From contig CP099841.1 in NCBI GenBank assembly GCA_030062745.1, positions 10,540,470 to 10,604,469 on the forward strand: 64,000 nucleotides of DNA, given 5' to 3'. The DNA is from Capitulum mitella. Taxonomy: Eukaryota > Arthropoda > Thecostraca > Pollicipedomorpha > Pollicipedidae. How positions within the stretch are numbered: position 1 is the first letter of the stretch; every line of letters begins with the position of its first letter. The notes beneath the pieces are model-generated. The model was not told the origin of the DNA, made no database searches, and saw nothing but the letters and a program-made list of their open reading frames with translations. Below, in pieces: positions 10,100 to 21,079 of this stretch. The position numbers and the translations under genes were made by a program.

Positions 10100-13015
10100 T
10101 AATTGACCGCTAACGGGCAGGGACTCGGTGCCGGCCCGCCGCGGCCCAGCGATGAGGTTCGTCGTTACCCGACCCGCTCCTGCGTCTGCTAGGTCGCGGC
10201 TCCGACAACCGTTCGGCCCATGACAGGGTCCTGATCCCGGTGCCGCTCACGCCATCTGAGCCCGCCCCTGACGCCGAAGACGCCGTCTCCGTCCGCGTAG
10301 AGCGTCACACCGAGAACAGACTAGGAACCTGGGCATCAGACCGGAACACGACCGGAACCACGCGAGAGCCATGGGGCGCCAGCAACCTCATTATGTGCCA
10401 ACAGCATGTGAGATCACTGGTTCTGAAGACAGACAACGCCCGGGAATTATTGCACACAAAACGGGTCACCATCATGTGCATGACTGAGACGCATTTGGCT
10501 GGCAACATCGACAGACGCGCGCTGTGCCTGCCAGGCTACGCTACCGAGCGGTCCGACAGGACATCCAGTGCAGGCGGCGGAGTGGCGGTATCAATGCGAG
10601 ACGATCTGGGAGTTGAACCGAAGACTCCTGCGCGTCACCCTGGCTCCAGACCAGAGCCCCTCTGGATCAAGGTCAGCCTGCGGAGAGGCACCTGCGTCGC
10701 AGTTGGCTGCATTCACCGACCACCGTGCGCGAGCAGTCTGACCGCCGATGTCGGGGACTTCGAGCACCAGTATGAGCTAGCCGCCCAACTGCAGCTGCCA
10801 TTGTATGTCATGGGCGGCTTCGATATCGAACTGTCCTCCCCTGACCAGCCGGGCGTGTAGCTGCTACGCAGCACCACCAGAGACCTCGGCCTGACCCAGC
10901 TGGTCCAGTCGACGCCTCGCATCGCGGCGGTCAGCCGGGACGGACAGCAGCATACGACATCGACACTGGTCGACCTGGCGTACGCACCAACCCCTGAGGA
11001 CGCCACTGAAGTAGTGGTGGACGAGCATGGCACTAGCAGTGCGTGCCGCACAACAGGAGTAGTAAAAAGCTGATCACGTCCCGGTCCACCTGCACTCTGA
11101 ACGGGACGCCATCAAGCTGGACTTTCTCGCTGCACTGGGAACCGGTTTACACCGCCGCCCGCGTCAACGCAGAATGCAAGGCTTGGATCCATTTTGTTTG
11201 GGACACTACCGCTTGGGTTTGGGACACTGTCCTGGTCTGGGCACTATCGTAGATCCACTGCCCCACTATCATCAAGCCAGTCAAATCTTCGCCAACTCCA
11301 TGGTTTCACGACAGCCGGGAGCCGCGCTCGGCGCTGCCCAGCCAGGACAGCAGAGCCGACCGATCTGGATCACCAGAGAACTGGGCAACGTACCACGACC
11401 TGCGGCGCTGAAACAGACAGCTCATGGCAGACGCCAGGAGCGCCGACTGCAATCACCTCCTGGAGGAATAAAAAAACATCTGGCCTGAGGTTAGGAAATA
11501 ACTCCCGCAGAAGAAAGCCCCATCGACATCATCCCAGAGCAGACCATCGAGCGAGGAGGAGGCCGCCTTTGCTGACCAGCTCAATCAACGCTTCGCCATC
11601 ACCGCCAGTCGTGATGACGCCACCATGCGGCCGGATCCGGAACTACCGACACTAGCGCCGGAGCGGCGGTGAGCGACAGTACTGCACATCCGTGGCCGCC
11701 GCGTGCTGTCAGCTTGGCTTTCAAGCTGGAACCGGCTACATTGCCTGACCCATCTCGCGCGCCCAGTGCCATGAAGAACAGTAAGGCTCACGGTAATGAT
11801 ACCGTGTCTCTCCAGATGTTAAAAATTGCCTTCCCTGTCGTGGGACCTTGTCTTCTCGATGTTAGAAATTATAGCTTTGTGTCCGGTGCCGCGCCCGAAG
11901 ACTGGAAAATGACAGTTTTTGTACCGCCGCATAAAAAGGGAGCCACCGACGATCCGAGGAGCTTTAAGCTCAATTCACTTTTATGCAACGTGCCCAAACT
12001 CTGTAAACAGAATTGTAATTTTCCCAGTTTTTTTTCACAGTTAATCTGATATTCAATGTGACTCAACACGTCTCTTGCCCGGTCACTCTGCCGAGACTGC
12101 ACTAGCAACAGCAGTGGCGCATATCACCAGCTATATTGATACAAAGCATGTTATGTCACTAGCCTCGGTTGACCTCTCGAGCGCGTCAGACTGCCTCAGC
12201 CACCACATATTACTCCAAAAACTTGGGGGATATGCTATTGACCCCACCTGGTTCAAGGACTATCTGTCCAACAGGCATCAGCGCGTGCAAGGCGGTAAAT
12301 TCGTGCAACATGTCGCTGCAGGTGTGCCGCAGGGGAGCCTCACTGGGCCAGTTCTTTTCTCACTTTACATGAAGGACATTATTCCCCATCTGGACTGCAA
12401 GGTCGCCAGCTATGCTGACGACAGCCAAATTTTGGGTCCCAGCGAAATTTCTGACACCACTTTGATGACAGCCCGTCTGGAACTTAGCTTGCCGCGCCTC
12501 GAGGCATGGTACCGGGCGATTTGCTTAAAATAAAACGCATCCAAAACTGAAGACGTCATTTTCTGTACCTGGCCAATGAAACGGCTGCTCCCCAACGTCA
12601 TCCTGACTTTCGGTGACGCAGAGGTGACTCCAACTCCCCCTTGAAAAATTTGGGGGTCGCCATGGACCACAGTCTTACCTGGTCTCAGCATGTCTGAGTG
12701 ACAGCATAAGAGTATAACAAACTTGTTTTACCTTTGGCTAAACACGGTAAATCACTATCTCGGTGTGTGCTAACGAAGCTAATGCAGACTCTCGTTACTC
12801 TCCACTTATCATATCGCGAAGCTATCTGGGGCGGTCCGTTTTGCCAACGCCAGCGTCTGCGAAAACTCTCGAGTCGCACGCGTGTTCACCAAAACACCAC
12901 GCGGTGCCCATACCATCCGCGTGCTAAAGCATCTTGGCTGGAGGTCAGTCGAGGACACGGTCAGGCATCAACGCCGCGCTAGTGCATCACGTCATGTATT
13001 CGCCGTACGCTCCCA
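10100..13015 (+). mobile_element. Degraded non-LTR (LINE) retrotransposon
   Basis: The element shows, in order, an endonuclease-like region and a reverse transcriptase split over several frames. The endonuclease part (about 10378-10860) contains MCMTETHLAG, a GGGVAVS run and MGGFDIELSS, matching the APE-type pattern CLTETW / GGGVA / GDFNID. The reverse transcriptase part has a start block around 11790-11960 (KAHGNDTVSLQMLK, APEDWK). The GVPQGSLTGPVLFSLY motif is near 12328, and the catalytic YADD box is at 12411-12422. C-terminal domain remnants continue to about 13000 (HLSYREAIWGG). In-frame stops and frameshifts show it is dead. The clade looks CR1/Jockey-like, but this was not tested. Confidence 0.8.
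12075..12533 (+). pseudogene. LINE reverse transcriptase core fragment
   Basis: The longest intact piece of the retrotransposon above, 152 codons, covers the palm of the reverse transcriptase. It has a motif-A equivalent (VDLSSASDCLSHH, where the usual F-D pair is changed), motif B (GVPQGSLTGPV) and motif C (SYADDSQ). It is closed by a stop after ICLK and is out of frame with the parts before and after it, so no functional enzyme is made. Confidence 0.75.
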
Positions 13016-13033
13016 AATGCTTGGGTTTATGAT

Positions 13034-13357
13034 TCAACCCTATTCCCGACAGGGGGAGGGGCTGAATCCGCCCCTCCTCGTGTTTTCTGCTTGCCAATTC
13101 CAGGGTTTTTAACGCAGCTTCACAGAAATTCATCACTTTTTCTAGCTATTTTTTCCACGTACTATGACAAAATTTCGAAATTCCGTTTTGCTCAGGGGCG
13201 GAGCCAGGCGACGTTTTTGGGAGGCACATCGGGCTATTTTTGGCCCTGTTGAGGGTAAAAGACAAATGACTGCAAAAAATAGCGTTTTTAAGATAGAGCT
13301 TAAAACATTATATGGATGTATAGCTAAATGGTTAGGCAACGTACAAATACAATTTTG
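13034..13357 (+). mobile_element. Family A TTAA element, left part of interrupted copy A1
   Basis: The left end reads tcaaCCCTATTCCCGACAGG (TTAA mutated to TCAA), followed by the family's conserved blocks CTGAATCCGCCCC, TTGCCAATTCCAGG and CAGGGGCGGAGCCAGGC. It breaks off at AATTTTG (13351-13357). The missing right part resumes at 14505-14511 with the same AGTTTTG. One element has therefore been split by a later insertion of about 1.15 kb. Confidence 0.7.
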
Positions 13358-13832
13358 GGCTAAAGGTAAGTTTCTGCCCGCCGAAATCGCAAACAATCCG
13401 TTATATAATTGCCACCAATGTAAATAATGTATCATCCTGTTTCTAACGATACTTTCCACTACTTGATTTTCTAAAAAAATGACAAAATCGTAACGATAAC
13501 GTACAACACAGTAATACCGTGCTGCAGTCGACTGCCGAAGAACAACATTATTCCGCGGCGGAAAATGTAGTCCCGCCAAGGTTAAAGTTATTGACATCAA
13601 GGAATTGTAAACCCTGCATGCATCTCCAGCGATTAATGACGTCATATATATAAAAATTCTATTCTGTTGCCACAAATTGAACTTGGAGGAACTGCTGAAT
13701 TATTACGCCGTTATATTATTGTATTAGGTAATTGGTGGGATATCTGATATCAGTATTACTACATTATTACATTTAATACTCGTTAGATTACATTAGGTTG
13801 CTAGGTTGTGTTGTGCTGGGCTAGGTTAGATA

Positions 13833-13918
13833 AGGTTAGGTTAGGTTAGGTTAGGCTAGGTTAGGCTAGGTTAGGCTAGGCTAGGTTAGGTTAGGTTAGG
13901 TTAGGTTAGGTTAGGTTA
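13833..13918 (+). repeat. Interstitial telomere-like (TTAGG)n array
   Basis: About 17 tandem pentamers of GGTTA/TTAGG with a few TTAGG to CTAGG variants, preceded by looser copies from about 13795. TTAGG is the ancestral arthropod telomere repeat. Here it is internal, inside a probable transposon. It supports an arthropod source but does not mark a chromosome end. Confidence 0.8.
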
Positions 13919-14105
13919 CTATGTTAGGTTGGGGTAAATTTTTATTTATTGTTTTATTTCACTCCCTAATATTTTCCCGTTTTGTTCCGTGATTTCTTTT
14001 TCAGATGTTTTATTTCACTGCTTTTTAGTTTTATTTTGTATTTTTCAAATTGCAACTTCACTTTTCCACCTTTGTAGTATTTTTTTCTTTTTATTATTGT
14101 TGTGT

Positions 14106-14122
14106 GTTATTATTATTACTAC

Positions 14123-14153
<31 letters not shown>
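14106..14153 (+). repeat. (TTA)n microsatellite
   Basis: About 16 near-perfect TTA/ATT trinucleotides. Any reading frame across it is low-complexity poly-Tyr or poly-Ile and not a gene. Confidence 0.85.
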
Positions 14154-14506
14154 ACAACGACTAACTATTTTATTTCAAAGATAATTTATATCGAATTAGT
14201 TATTTCCCCAACCTTTTCTATTACTCTTGATTGGACCTTGAGTCCGACCGACGACCAATCAACGTCGAGATCTGACGTAAACAAACTATTTAACGCAGAA
14301 ACGTCCAAAATCCCTACGCGAGCGTCTGGCGGTTAGCACACTAGTGACGACGTACTCTGTTTCGGGGCAATAAGGTGTGTTTCAGGTTTTCCGGCTGAAA
14401 TCGTAAGTAGTACTTATCAATATTGCATTTGAAGCGCCATGCAACCACTACTACGATTATTTTCCCTCGAAGTAAGCGCTCGGTCAAAATCTTACTGTTG
14501 ACCCAG

Positions 14507-15403
14507 TTTTGTTCATCTGAGGTCACATGACAGGGTTAGGTCAACGTCAAAAATCAAAATTTGATTTTGTAGTAATAATTTCGGCGGTACTTTTTGAAAT
14601 GCCAAACCCTGAATGTATATGACATAGAATAATGCCCTCAACTTGTGCATCAAGCTTCAGCTTGATACCAGGTCGGGTCACTGAGCTATGGCCTAAAATG
14701 TCACTGCGCGTGCCCTATATAACAATAATCATAAAATGAAATTTTTGAACTGGAGTGAATTCAAATGGTTGAAAACGTTTACAGACAATATTAAATGCAC
14801 ACGAGACCATTCCAAGTGATTCCAAGGTCACTGGAGGTCATTTAAAGTCAAAGTTCACAAGTTGACCTGAAGAGCATATGACCATGACTGTTTCCCTTTT
14901 TCATGTCCCTGGCACCGCCTATGCTAACATTATACAAACATTGTAATACGATTTGTACTTGTTTAGCATGGCATGACTAGCAGAAGCCAAAAAAGTGCTT
15001 TACCTTTTTCTTCATTCCGTTTTTGGAAAACTAATCCTCCTATTTTTAAAACCCTGTGAACGCCTATGAATTTTCTCAAAATTTCTCATGTGTGTGTCTG
15101 GTAAAAGTCCTGTCCATACTTTCTCGATTCATGTCAATTTCATTGAAATCGGTCGATAAACAACAGAGTTATAAGAAGTCCAAACGTACCCCCCCATTTC
15201 GATATTTTTGCCCCCCTGTATCCACCTCTTTCGAAATTTTGAACGTTTTTTTATAAAATGTAGTTTACATCATGGCAAATCGATTGCCGTTTGTTGCGAT
15301 AAAATCGGATGCGTAGTTCTCGAGATCTCAGGAGGGGGGCCGAATCCGCTTCCCCCTTGCCGGGAATCGGCCATACCCTCTAGCCCTCCGGAAATAGGGT
15401 TAA
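14507..15403 (+). mobile_element. Family A TTAA element, right part of interrupted copy A1
   Basis: It resumes the family at TTCATCTGAGGTCAC and carries the internal blocks CATGTCCCTGGCACCGCC and CGATTGCCGTTTGTTGCGAT. It ends in the subterminal palindrome and GGAAATAGGGTTAA at 15403, which restores the TTAA border. Together with 13034-13357 it forms one copy of about 1.2 kb. Confidence 0.75.
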
Positions 15404-15409
15404 ACCGAG

Positions 15410-15590
15410 GACGGAAATGAGCCAGAGGCGAACCAGAGCTAAGCGCAACGCTCTGGACCTGCCGTCGGTCAAGACAGAACTGGCTAAACGCTCTCTGCAG
15501 TATAGGGCAACTGCCGTATGGCACGGTCTACCCAAGCAGATTATAGACGTGGTACCAAAGGGAGCTTTTAAATCCAAATTACCGCTTTAG
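15410..15590 (+). pseudogene. Non-LTR retrotransposon C-terminal tail fragment
   Basis: One frame reads TEMSQRRTRAKRNALDLP, then KTELAKRSLQYRATAVWHGL and PKGAFKSKLPL, ending in a stop. This is the typical end of LINE pol proteins (RTE..KRSF.YR....WN.LP......FK..L). Only about 58 codons remain, directly after the TTAA end of a family A element. Confidence 0.65.
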
Positions 15591-15852
15591 CCCCAAGCTT
15601 TCTGCATGTTTAGGTACCGTGCTGACTTTCAGGCTGTCTGCGCGGTTACCTGTGTATGTGACGTTGCCATGACCGTTATTTTGCGGCCACCCATGTCTCT
15701 TTAGCATGCTGTTTCGCACCCATGTTCTGCGTGTACGTTTTTGTTTTCGGGATGTCTGTCCAGAACTGACTTTTGGAGAACATACTAGAAAACACAGCAC
15801 AATACAGCACAATATCCTCGTGAAACTCTAACATTCCTTCGTACCTACCGAA

Positions 15853-16063
15853 CTACGAAGAAGGAGCCTGGAGCGGTAGCTGGGGCACACTGATGTGGTG
15901 GGATGACACGCGGCTGACCTCGGGGGGCGAGTCGCTCTTGCTCTCTTGGATGCGCGGCCGGCACTCGATACGGTAGTGTCGGCGAGATAGAGGTGCGAGC
16001 TCGGCGAACACTGCGCACATGATATTCCAAACCTTTTTTTGAGCCGCAGAGGAGCCACGTGAT
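15853..16063 (-). CDS. Possible terminal exon of an unknown gene
   Basis: One minus-strand frame is open for about 69 codons and ends TAG at 15853-15855. It contains KKVWNIMCAVFAELAPLS, then HYRIECRPRIQESKSDS and ISVPQLPLQAPSS. Base composition and third-position GC are unlike the surrounding AT-rich sequence and similar to the exons of the three recognised genes. The protein is not recognised. A weak acceptor could lie at GCGCAG (near 16012) or further upstream. It could be a last exon, a retrotransposon remnant or chance. Confidence 0.25.
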
Positions 16064-17127
16064 GACCATTACCTGCAGTAAATGTTACGCTGTTGGGTCG
16101 TAGTTTCCTTTGTTCGCAGCCATACTTCCATCCTACCTCTCTCTTTCATACCGTGATGTGGTAGACGAAAGGAATGTATATCATGTAAACATACTTCGAT
16201 GTATGCTCTGTTTTGCAATAATTCTACTCAGGAACAATGCATGTCGTTATTTACGTCAATTACGTTTTCGTGGCTGAAGACAACGATTTCGTCTGCAGTC
16301 ATAAAACGTGTTGTTTTATGCATTGGTAAGGCACCTCCGTGTTATGACGTTGGCTAATTCTTGGTTCGTGGTTTTGCGCCTCTAATAATCAAAAGTTCCT
16401 TCCTGGGCATCAGATGATAATTCGACGACCTTATCTTGTTTGACTTACGGCCGGTTTTTCGCACGGTTTGCATCGAATTCATCCTGGGTCATGGTGTTCA
16501 TGGTTATCATCCGTGCATCAGCGAAGAGGGATACGATTGCATGAATCATTGTATGCAGAGATACACTGTTCTAGGTATTCCGTAATCTTAATGGCCCCTT
16601 GAGGAGAACTCGTGAAACCAAATATTGTTATTTCGATGGGCTCGTGATGAAATACGACGCAATCACGCCAGCACACTTTTGACAGGAAAGTGTGCAATAG
16701 ATATATTAAACCCTTGTCATGCACGGAATCATCGTCGTCGTCGTTGCCGTTGTTATTGTTGTTCGGTGTGGTTAATATCTTTGGAATGGTCAGCCGTGAA
16801 AGGCATTCACTGTGACTGCATGAAAAGGTTACGTGATTCTGTTTGAGAAGGTTTATAACTCATTTCTTATGACGGCCACCTACGCAATTTCTCTTTGTCG
16901 TGAAAGTTTCATTCCACCGCAGTTCGCCGACAGGAAGCTGATCCACTGCCTTTGAGATTGGCGCTTTGGATACTTTACCGTCAGCGCTGTAGGTGGCTGA
17001 GTGGGACGCATGCTTCTGGTTGGTAAGTTCCCAATTTCATAGTAAGCCTGGTGCGAAGTACTACGCCAGCCACGTTAAGACTGGGCAGACGGTCTGCGAT
17101 GGTAAGTGACATTAGCGGTTAAAGACG
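16064..17127. other. No gene recognised
   Basis: Mixed AT-rich sequence with a short CGT/TTG microsatellite near 16732-16765. A stretch at about 16988-17015 (GTGGCTGAGTGGGA) resembles a tRNA A box but has no matching B box. Nothing else can be supported. Confidence 0.4.
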
Positions 17128-17673
17128 CTGTTGACATGAAGACATGACAGTCCCCCTCTTTCATATCCCTGGCACCGCGTATGCTAACATTATACAAACA
17201 TTGTGATGCGATTTGTACTTCTGTTGCATAACATGACTAGCAGAGGCCAAAAAAAGCGTTTTTGCCTTTTTTGTTCATTCAGTTGTGGAAAAACTAATCC
17301 TCCTATTCTTACAACCCTGTGAACGCCCATGCATTTTCTCAAAATTTCAGATGTGTGTACCAATAGTAAAAGTCCTATCTATAATCTATCGATTCACGCC
17401 AGTTTCATCGCAATCAGTTCATAAACAACGGAGCTAAAAGAAGTCCAAAAATACCCCTAATTTTGACATTTTTACCCCCCCGTATCCACAACTTTCAGGA
17501 TTTTGAAAATTTCTTTCTATAAAAATGTACTTTACGTCATGGCAAATCGATTGCCGTTTGTTGCGATGAAATCAGAGGTGTAGTTCTCGAGATCTCGGGG
17601 GGGGAGGCCGAACCGCCCGCCCCCCCTCTGCTGGGAATCGCCCATACCGTCTGGCCCTCCGGGAATAGGGTAA
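17128..17673 (+). mobile_element. Family A TTAA element, right-end fragment (copy A3)
   Basis: The fragment is homologous to the right half of the family from CCCTGGCACCGCGTATGC through CGATTGCCGTTTGTTGCGAT to GGGAATAGGGTAAA, where the expected TTAA is mutated. The left half is missing. Confidence 0.7.
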
Positions 17674-18407
17674 ATGCAGACTCAGACTCAGGCTAAGCGT
17701 TATAAACACTAATACTCTGACACTAATATCTAATATATAAAAATACGCCTATATATACTAGTTATATAATAATACCTGACGAATAATATCATAATAGCAT
17801 TAACAACACTAATAATTGAAACTCCAGAAAAACGGCAATGAGACAGAAGCAAGGCATGAACCATGTTGAAGTCCGAGATGATGTCACCTATAAAAATAAT
17901 AATTGATTTGCTCATGAGCATCTACGACTTCAAGCAGTTTTCATGTTCAAAGTGGAAAAGTGGAATAACTTAACTTTTGTTTTTGTTTTTGAACAGCGCC
18001 AGAATTACGTCGAAAGACGCTACTGAGGCAAAGCAGAAAGACGTATATATCGCGTCTACCAGTGTATGACATCCAACAATCATAGTTTAAGTTTCATGGC
18101 AGGTATTTGCAACAAAAAGACAGTGGTTCTCCAGCTACACTATACGCCCTCGTCGCGCCGACCTCCGGACCCACCTTTGCCTGGCCGGAGGATTCATAAG
18201 AACCCCTTCGCCCAGTATTTCGGGGACTATAGGTGGCAGAGAACAAGTTAAAGCGACGTCGGAAAGACCTTTCGCAAAATCAGAAGAAAGCACCTAGATA
18301 TAATTTTATTGGCTGAATTTTGGGGACACCAGACGTCATCTTAGGTCAAATCGCATGTTCAAAAACTGTTTTATAATCAAGTCGTTGACGTGGCTGGAAA
18401 GAAGTGA
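17674..18407. other. No gene recognised
   Basis: AT-rich with a run of TA-rich sequence around 17725-17790. Open frames here are short and have no recognisable motifs. Confidence 0.35.
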
Positions 18408-19010
18408 AAACAAAAAAGGGCTGATGTACTACCTACCTGTTGCAGTGAAGGAGCCTTTGACGCCAACTTTGGCCATTTCACCCGAAATTGAGGGTAAAGG
18501 GAAAATCTCGTTTTTTTGTAAAGGCACGGGTCACGTTTTTCTCATTGCAAAGGAATGTGTTTGAGCTAGATCACGCCATAAATGTTATGTGGATGCATAT
18601 TAAGTCTGCAACCATAGTCAGAGGTTAGAGCAAAAAGAAAGGCTGTTGCACCTATCTGATGCAGTGGGAGAGCACCTGAGGCCAATATTGGCCATTTCAC
18701 AAGAAACTGAAAGTGCGGGGAAAACATTGTTTTTTGTTAGGGCAAGAGCCACGTTTTTCTTTCTCTGCATAAGATCATGTTTAAGTTAGATCACACAACT
18801 AATAAAACTGCGTCTGCAGCCATAGTCAGAGGTTATAGCAGAAAGAAGGGCTGATGTACTTGTCTAACGCAGTGAAAGGACACTTGAGGTCACCTTTAGC
18901 CATTTCACGCGAAACTAAAATTGAAAGAAAAATCTCGTCTTTCTGTAGGGGCAAGTCGCAGAAGAACGTGTTTGAGAGAGATCACGCCGCAACGTCTACA
19001 ACCATGATAT
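18408..19010 (+). repeat. Three tandem copies of a roughly 210-bp unit
   Basis: Units begin near 18411, 18631 and 18841 with AAAAGAAGGGCTGATGTAC-like sequence. Each contains GGCCATTTCAC, GGGGCAAG/CACGTTTTTCT and CAACCATAGTCAGAGGTTA. The units differ by many substitutions, so the triplication is old. No coding potential is shared between units. Confidence 0.65.
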
Positions 19011-21079
19011 AAATGTTAAACAAGGTTAGCCTAGGTCAAACATTTGACGCATATAAGTCGAGAGTTCCAGGTGTCAATGGTATTGTCTGCCGTCTTACAA
19101 CTGATCAGACACAATACAGCATAAAATCATACAACACCGTTTCATGCAATACCTTTTTTTCCACCATGATACCCATGCCCAATGCATTTTCTTGACGTGA
19201 GTTATACAGGCACCGGGCGGCGGGCGCGGATGCAACGTAAAACAACAATTATTTGATGGAAAGTTACTTTGGCGATGGCCGGAGTTTTACTTTGTCGACC
19301 AGAAAGAACAATGGAGTAGTAAAAACTAAACAGAAAGTAAACATAGGCAGGGTTGTTATCATTGGTAACTACACGAAGTGTGTAAGCATTTAAAACAAGC
19401 AGCATTTCTCGAAATACCTAACCAGGTCATTTCGAGTCAAACGAGACCAGGTCAGTCTTGGAAGTAAGTTTTTACTATTTATCAGTGTTTCTAAAACACA
19501 TCAGGCTTCTGATAAAGTTTGTAATAATAAACTCAATAAAATTCAAAGACTTTAATCGATGGATACTATTCGGCCGCAGCAGGAGGTCTGAAATTTTGGT
19601 ATGAAACGTGACCTGAGCCCAGCTCACGGACAGGAATTTAAATTTGCAAATGAAAAGAAAAGAATTACTACCAGAGTGTATATTCAAGCTTCAAAACCAC
19701 CGAACTAGACACAATCTCAACCGACAGCGCAAAAAGTCAGAAAGTATAGCTGACCTAAGACTACTGACTTGACATGTCCCAAAAACTCAAGACGGTGGCA
19801 TTGTTTCATCTATCGTGTTCTGTCAATGTCGCAAATTTCAAATCCATCTATCCATCTGACAAAAAGTTACGACGCTTTGCTCTTTCGGAACACGGTGTTC
19901 CTTGATCTGTCTTGGGCCAATGACTTGAGGTGACCTCAGGTTAAAAACACGGAAATATGTAACAAGAATTAATAAAAACGTACCCTTCCTTTCATGTCAT
20001 TGCACCTCTTCGTATTTTGGCCATCCTCAAAAACCGAAGGGAGGTTTTCATGACATCGTCCCCCCCCCTTCCGTCCCAGGGAAGGTAAAATGGTTCGCGC
20101 TAACCTATAGACAGGGCAGAAGATTAAAATGGGCATGATGCATGTTACAGTTCATCAGCTGGGAACTCGCATGGTATGGCACTACAGCAATGCAAGAACA
20201 TTAATGGACTGGAAACTCCCTTATCCTGGAACTACACTTATCCTTGTCTTTTTTAGTTATGACACGGACTCGGATTCGCCTAAGGCGTTTCTGTCTCGGA
20301 GTGGGACTCGAAATCGGAGTAGGCTTTTCTAAGCATGAATCGGACTCGGACTCGGAATCACCAAACTGGAGGAGGCAAGTCGGTCTCAACCGGACTCAGG
20401 CCACGTCATGCTCGCTACTCAGACCCATGTGTGGTTTTAATTACTGCTAGACGACGTTACGCAGAGTCTGGTCGATCTCCCAAAGTCCGCCTCCTCCCCC
20501 ACCCCCGAAAGTCATCAGAAAAGTTCAAAACGCTGAGAGTTGCGCTACACGATGTGCATCATTAGAGGGTCGCCGCGCGTTGAAAGCCTCGGAAGAATGG
20601 CTCGATTAGGTCAAAACGGCTAGGATGATGGGGAACGAGCCAAGCGTCGTCAAAGGCATGAGCAACGTAGGGCACTGGACGACAGCCACCTTCACCTTTT
20701 CCACGGTCATGGTGTAGCCGTAGGGTGAGCCGGGGCGGCGGCCCCGCAAACTCTGGATAATTTAAACTTCGACAGGCGGAGAGATTCCCGTCTTCTTGAA
20801 GGAGAGAGGGGCCATGGAGTTTCCCATGCTATCTCGAGAATGATAGGTGGTGAAGAAAATCAGAAACGTGGGCTGATACCTGCTGACCTTTGTGAAGGAA
20901 AACAGTTTTTGATTTATGTGAACTATAACAAGTCAACTCATGTCAGGTGCCAAATCGCCAGAGTGTGCGGTGTGTGTATTGTATTGTATTATATTGTCAT
21001 AGACATTAACATGCACAGTCAGCCAATTACTGATGCAGTGGGATACTAAAAGTAGGATTCAAAATACGTTTCAATCACA
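19011..21079. other. No gene recognised; CGACTC-rich patch
   Basis: AT-rich non-coding sequence. Near 20262-20400 there is a low-complexity patch of GGACTCGGA/GATTCG hexamers, and similar patches occur near 41695-41780, 44275-44400 and 46585-46610. A GC-richer stretch at 20570-20790 has an open minus-strand frame (with GSPYGYTMTVEKVKVAVVQ), but I cannot assign it to a family. Confidence 0.35.

Larger units (their letters stand above)
13358..14511. mobile_element. Insertion of about 1.15 kb inside family A copy, carrying TTAGG repeats
   Basis: The segment interrupts a family A element and is flanked by the short duplication TTTTG (13353-13357 and 14507-14511). Its ends look like imperfect inverted repeats: GGGCTAAAGGTAAGTTTCTG on the left, and GGGTCAACAGTAAGATTTTG read from the right on the other strand. 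The interior holds a TTAGG-like array, a TTA microsatellite and no convincing gene. A non-autonomous DNA element is the simplest reading. The element class is unknown. Confidence 0.45.

Noticed and set aside
13142..13675. 177-codon minus-strand frame
   Set aside because: It spans the junction of a family A element and the later insertion, has no protein motif and is not preserved in other copies.
13833..13918. A true chromosome end
   Set aside because: The TTAGG array is short, degenerate and flanked on both sides by transposon sequence, so it is interstitial.
16985..17060. Possible tRNA-like sequence (GTGGCTGAGTGGGA)
   Set aside because: It resembles an A box, but there is no B box at the right distance and no cloverleaf can be drawn.
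20570..20790. GC-richer minus-strand frame with GSPYGYTMTVEKVKVAVVQ
   Set aside because: It looks somewhat protein-like but could not be assigned to any family and has no bounding splice sites. Left as unresolved background.
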